DNA from: Prosthecobacter gellanilyticus
GTDB lineage: Bacteria; Verrucomicrobiota; Verrucomicrobiia; Verrucomicrobiales; Verrucomicrobiaceae
Direction: 5' to 3'
Assembly (NCBI RefSeq): GCF_007992435.1
Contig: NZ_BKAG01000009.1
Span: 124,001-188,000 of the forward strand
DNA: 64,000 nucleotides
In this document: positions 60,531 to 64,000 of the stretch, piece by piece
Layout of the letters: every line of letters starts with the position of its first letter
How positions within the stretch are numbered: position 1 is the stretch's first letter
Position numbers and translations under genes: made by a program
Notes under the pieces: generated by a model
Databases searched by the model: none
Seen by the model: the letters and a program-made list of their open reading frames with translations, nothing else
Told to the model about the DNA's origin: nothing

Positions 60531-62900
60531 ATGCTCACCCCCCTTGATCTCAAATTGCTGCGTGATCTCGGGCGTATGAAGGGGCAGGTGGTGGCTGTGT
60601 CATTGGTCATGGCCTGCGGTCTGGCGATGATGATCATGACCCGCAGCCTGATCCTGACGCTCGAGGGCACGCGGGATGCCTACTACCAGACCTACCGCAT
60701 GGCGGACGTGTTTGGGATGATGAAGCGCGCGCCACTTTCTCTAAAGCCTCGCCTGGCAGCTATCCCAGGGGTGGCGGAGCTGGAAACCCGAGTGGTTCGT
60801 GATGCCGTGCTGGATCTGCCGGGAGTGCTGGAGCCCTGCACCGGGCATCTCGTTTCCTTGCCGGAAGACGGAGGCACGCCGCTGCTGAACCAGATTTACC
60901 TTCGGCGCGGTCGCATGCCTCAGGTGGACTCCAGACGTGAGGCTGTTGTCAGCGAAGCCTTTGCGGAAGCCAACAAACTGCAGCTCGGCGACTCCGTGAC
61001 CGCCATCATCAATGGCCGTCGGGACCAGCTGCTCATCTGCGGCATCGGCCTCTCTCCCGAATTCGTTTTTGAAGCCCGACCAGGGGAGACCCTGCCTGAC
61101 AACAAACGCTTCGGCGTCTTCTGGATGAACTACCGCGCCCTTGCCGTGGCCTATAACATGGATGGTGCGTTCAACGACTTTGCCGTCGATCTCTCTCCCG
61201 GGGCCGAGCCAGGCCCGGTGCTGGAGGAAATGGACCGCCTGCTGGCCGTCTACGGTGCGACCGGGGCCTACACACGCTCTGACCATGCCAGCGCCCAGCG
61301 TCTGGATGATGAACTGGAAGTACTGAATGCGCTCTCCGTGGCCTATCCCGTGGTGTTTCTGAGTGTCGCCGCCTTCATGGTAAATGCTGTGCTCGCTCGT
61401 CTCGTGCGTTTGCAGCGGGAGCAGATCGCCCAGCTCAAGGCGCTGGGGTATTCATCGTGGCAGGTGGGGCGTCATTATCTAGGCTTCGCTTTCGTGATTG
61501 TGGTGATCGGATCCATTCTGGGCGGCTTGGCGGGCCGCTTTATGGGCGGGGGATTGCTGGCGATGTATCGGCTGTTCTTCCGCTTCCCCCGGCTGGAGTT
61601 CACCCTGGACTACTCCGCTGTCGGACTGGCGCTTTTGGTCAGCACCGTAGCCTCCATGATCGGTGTGCTCAGCGTGGTTTGGATGGCGGTGAACCTGCCG
61701 CCAGCCGAGGCCATGCGCCCGGAACCTCCGGCCAGCTTCAAGCCCAGTCTGCTGGAGCGCGCAGGCCTCACCAACTGGATGTCACCCTCCATGCGCATGG
61801 CATTGCGCAATATCGAGCGCCGTCCCTGGCAGTCCGCCTTCACCGTGCTCGGCTTGGCGCTGGCCACCGGCCTCATGGTGCTGCCGGGGAGCATGGCGGA
61901 CAGTATTGACTACCTTCTCACCTACCAGTGGAATGACTCGCAGCGGCAGGATGTCGTCGCCATCCTCATCGAACCTGGTTCGGGCGAGGCCTTGCATGAT
62001 CTCGAGCACCTCCCCGGCGTGATCTATGCCGAGCCCATCCGCTCTGTGCAGGTGCGCCTGCGTCATGCGCAGCGTGAGAAGAAGCTCGCCATCACAGGTC
62101 TGCCGAAGGGCAGTGATCTCTTCCGTCTCCTGGATGCGCAGCAGCGCAGTGTGTCGCTTCCTGAGGAGGGCATCGTCATGTCCCAGGCCTTGGCGGAAAA
62201 GCTCGGCCTGCGTGTGGGGGAGAGTGTCCAGGTGGCCGTGCTGGAAGGTCAGCGGCCCACGTTGCACATCCCTCTGCGCGGCGTGATCGAGGACTTCTCC
62301 GGCGTGTCCGCCTTCATGGACATCGACGCACTCCGTCGTGTGATGAAGGAAGGCGCTTCCGTGAGCGGCGCCTACCTAACTATTGATGAAACACGCTGGG
62401 AAGACTTCATGAAGAAGGTGAAGGACACGCCTCGTCTGGCCGCCACCTTGGTGAAAAAGGACCAGCTTCGCGCCTTCCGCACCACCACGGGCGAGAGCAT
62501 CGGCATCCTGCGCAAGCTCTACCTCACGCTCGCCGTCATCGTCGCCTTCGGCGTCGTGTACAACAGCGCGCGCATTGCCCTGAGCGAACGTAGCCGCGAC
62601 CTCGCCACCCTTCGTGTCGTGGGTTTCACCCAGCGCGAGGTCGCCGGCGTGCTGCTGGGAGAACTAACCTTGCTTCTCGTCACAGCACTGCCCTTGGGCT
62701 TGGTCTTTGGCAAAGGTCTCGTCACCTGGATCATCACCAAAGTCCGCACCGAAACCGTGCGCCTCCCGCTGATCATCAGTGACCAGACCTATGCCATCGC
62801 TGTGATCGTCGTCAGCGGCGCCGCCGTCGCCTGCTTCCTGCTCGTTGGCCGCATGCTCCGGAAGCTCGACATGGTCGGTGTGCTGAAAGCGAGAGATTGA
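60531..62900 (+). CDS. FtsX-type ABC transporter permease, two-domain form (789 aa)
   Basis: The protein has an N-terminal membrane helix, a periplasmic MacB-like core domain, three helices with an FtsX signature (VLARLVRLQREQIAQLKALG), then a second set after residue 420. LKALGYSSWQVGRHYLG and LRVVGFTQREVAGVLLGE are the coupling-helix segments of the two FtsX domains. Such proteins act in lipoprotein transport, peptide export or cell division, driven by a separate ATPase. No ABC ATPase or HlyD-like gene is adjacent, so it is an orphan here. Start 60531 is chosen from MLTPLDLKLLRDLGRMKGQV; the frame is open to 60351. Confidence 0.88.
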   Translation: MLTPLDLKLLRDLGRMKGQVVAVSLVMACGLAMMIMTRSLILTLEGTRDAYYQTYRMADVFGMMKRAPLSLKPRLAAIPGVAELETRVVRDAVLDLPGVLEPCTGHLVSLPEDGGTPLLNQIYLRRGRMPQVDSRREAVVSEAFAEANKLQLGDSVTAIINGRRDQLLICGIGLSPEFVFEARPGETLPDNKRFGVFWMNYRALAVAYNMDGAFNDFAVDLSPGAEPGPVLEEMDRLLAVYGATGAYTRSDHASAQRLDDELEVLNALSVAYPVVFLSVAAFMVNAVLARLVRLQREQIAQLKALGYSSWQVGRHYLGFAFVIVVIGSILGGLAGRFMGGGLLAMYRLFFRFPRLEFTLDYSAVGLALLVSTVASMIGVLSVVWMAVNLPPAEAMRPEPPASFKPSLLERAGLTNWMSPSMRMALRNIERRPWQSAFTVLGLALATGLMVLPGSMADSIDYLLTYQWNDSQRQDVVAILIEPGSGEALHDLEHLPGVIYAEPIRSVQVRLRHAQREKKLAITGLPKGSDLFRLLDAQQRSVSLPEEGIVMSQALAEKLGLRVGESVQVAVLEGQRPTLHIPLRGVIEDFSGVSAFMDIDALRRVMKEGASVSGAYLTIDETRWEDFMKKVKDTPRLAATLVKKDQLRAFRTTTGESIGILRKLYLTLAVIVAFGVVYNSARIALSERSRDLATLRVVGFTQREVAGVLLGELTLLLVTALPLGLVFGKGLVTWIITKVRTETVRLPLIISDQTYAIAVIVVSGAAVACFLLVGRMLRKLDMVGVLKARD

Positions 62901-62937
62901 AGAGGTGTCGGACGCTCTCGGTGGTGCGAAACCTCAC

Positions 62938-63008
62938 GTTGGAGTGCAGGCTTTAGCCGCATCTGGGAGACGTGGAGTCCAAGCATCGGCTAAAGCCTGC
63001 ACTCCAAC
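62938..63008. repeat. Perfect 22-bp inverted repeat with CGGCTAAAGCC core
   Basis: Arms 62938-62959 and 62987-63008 are exact reverse complements around a 27-bp loop. The core is related to the repeated element at 52445-52860. It lies between the convergent permease and PhoD-like genes and could act as a two-way terminator. Confidence 0.9.
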
Positions 63009-63031
63009 GCCTGCAAATGAGCGGCTTGCTG

Positions 63032-64000
63032 TTACCGGGGCTTCAACTCACTCAACTTCACCACCTTCTCGATCTGCGTCTTCCCGTCCACATCCAGGAT
63101 GCGCAGAGCCAGCGCCGGATCCGCCTGCTGCCAGTCGATGTGCAGCGTGCCCACATTCGGCAGATGGTAGGTCTGCGGTAGACTACGGTTTTGGTTAGGT
63201 GTGGGCGTGCCGCGCTCATGCTTCTGCGTCAGGGAGCTGGCGGTGATGTCATGCAGCGGATACGGCGCTCCTTCAGTCAGCGTGGAGAACTCACACCAAT
63301 GCCGGTCACCGCTGAGCACCACGACTCCATTCGCCTTCGTGCTGCGGATCAGGTCCACCAGACGCTTCTGCTCATGCGGGAAGTTTGCCCAGCTTTCACC
63401 GCCATGAGCCTGCGCGGCAAACTGAATGCTGGAAACCAGCAGCCGGACCTCCGCAGGCTGCTTCAGCACGCCCTCCAGCCATTCCCACTGCGCTGGGCCC
63501 AGGATGGTAGTACTAGTATCGGTGTGCGGAACTGCACTGCCGCCAGGTGTCGCCTGCTCCTTCGGCACACGCTTCAGCGGGCTGCGAAAGTAGCGCGCGT
63601 CCATCATGATCACCTGCACCCGCTTGCCTTCCGGGCCAAAGACACGGGCCTGATATACACCCTCCTGCTTGCGCTTCGGCGATGTCGCGGGCTCGCCGAG
63701 CCAGTTCCAGAACTCCGTCTGCGACTCACGCTTCATCTTATAGTCCGCGCCGCCATCATTCTGACCCAGATCATGATCATCCCAAGTCGCCAGGATGGGG
63801 GCCTGGGATTTCACTGCCTGGAAAAAGCTGCTCGCGGCCAGCGCCTGATACTTCTCCCGCATCACCAGCATGTCCGTGGTGTCCGCGTAGATATTGTCTC
63901 CCATCAAAAGAAAGAGATCCATCGGCAGGGAAGCCGCACGATCCAGCATCGGGTGCTCCACCGCGTTGATGCAGGAGCCGAAAACGACGTCCTCCAGAGG
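63032..64000 (-). CDS. PhoD-like (alkaline phosphatase D family) phosphoesterase, partial
   Basis: The open frame continues through the right edge of the window, so the true start is outside; a GTG near 63961 is internal. Beyond it the frame reads EDVVFGSCINAV, matching the FGSC opening of PhoD-family domains. LLMGDNIYAD, ATWDDHDLGQNDGG and LSGDRHWCEFS are the metal-binding segments of the calcineurin-like fold. Members are usually exported by the Tat route; the signal would be in the missing part. It converges with the permease gene. Confidence 0.9.
   Translation of the reverse strand, partial: PLEDVVFGSCINAVEHPMLDRAASLPMDLFLLMGDNIYADTTDMLVMREKYQALAASSFFQAVKSQAPILATWDDHDLGQNDGGADYKMKRESQTEFWNWLGEPATSPKRKQEGVYQARVFGPEGKRVQVIMMDARYFRSPLKRVPKEQATPGGSAVPHTDTSTTILGPAQWEWLEGVLKQPAEVRLLVSSIQFAAQAHGGESWANFPHEQKRLVDLIRSTKANGVVVLSGDRHWCEFSTLTEGAPYPLHDITASSLTQKHERGTPTPNQNRSLPQTYHLPNVGTLHIDWQQADPALALRILDVDGKTQIEKVVKLSELKPR

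Noticed and set aside
1-64000. tRNA, rRNA, transposase or integrase genes
   Set aside because: None was recognised on either strand, but short RNAs could be missed by eye.

Overview
The window looks like a chromosomal stretch of a high-G+C, Gram-negative-type heterotroph, most likely of the phylum Verrucomicrobiota (Verrucomicrobiaceae/Prosthecobacter-like). This is inferred from the gene mix: Cys-type sulfatases with a SASA esterase, a Tat-exported Gfo/Idh/MocA oxidoreductase, PQQ-propeller and YdjY proteins, a DUF3857/transglutaminase/TPR giant, a prenyltransferase-like toroid protein and a LpxL-type acyltransferase. No rRNA, tRNA, transposase, integrase or CRISPR array was seen. Clear Shine-Dalgarno sites are scarce, so several start sites are uncertain.

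Layout. 1-2.2 kb: the end of an acetate symporter (actP), then small orphan genes including a DUF2750 protein. 2.3-6.9 kb: a minus-strand three-gene envelope operon of unknown function (lipoprotein, coiled-coil protein, TPR protein). 7.1-10.4 kb: folC, purA and an FHA-domain membrane protein. 10.6-16.7 kb: one 2,035-residue DUF3857/transglutaminase/TPR protein. 16.8-19.7 kb: a secreted prenyltransferase-like protein, a YdjY protein and a YugP-type metallopeptidase. 19.9-25.9 kb: a plus-strand run with a radical SAM/SPASM protein, a small Cys protein, an 8-Cys ferredoxin, an NlpC/P60 hydrolase and gluQ. 26-30.5 kb: small orphan genes, a lipid A-type acyltransferase, an M42-like peptidase and a PAS-AraC regulator.

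30.6-40.7 kb: a tightly coupled plus-strand operon of a Sel1/C39-like protein, three sulfatases, a 929-residue esterase and L-serine dehydratase, joined mostly by 4-bp ATGA overlaps. It probably strips sulfate and acetyl groups from a complex polysaccharide or glycoprotein, with the divergent AraC gene a candidate regulator. 40.7-45.4 kb: an ECF sigma factor, a PIG-L deacetylase, a retropepsin-like lipoprotein and a Tat-exported oxidoreductase.

45.4-50.3 kb: the clearest accessory element, a lone 1,615-residue STAND/NACHT NTPase with an N-terminal PD-(D/E)XK nuclease. Its base composition is visibly lower in G+C than its neighbours. It resembles the Avs/AVAST class of anti-phage sensors. 50.3-64 kb: a PQQ-propeller protein, 1.4 kb of repeat-filled non-coding DNA, aspS, an MFS transporter, a GspE/PilB ATPase, a P-loop protein, an orphan FtsX-type permease and a PhoD-like phosphatase that runs off the right edge.

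The most unusual structure is in the intergenic DNA. Many gaps carry short-period repeat modules in several unrelated sequence families, with periods of 7 or 9-11 bp. They occur in near-constant lengths (36, 43 and 35 bp), often as inverted pairs and often touching a stop codon. Separately, the heptamer GCCTAAC/GTTAGGC recurs inside genes in all three reading frames.
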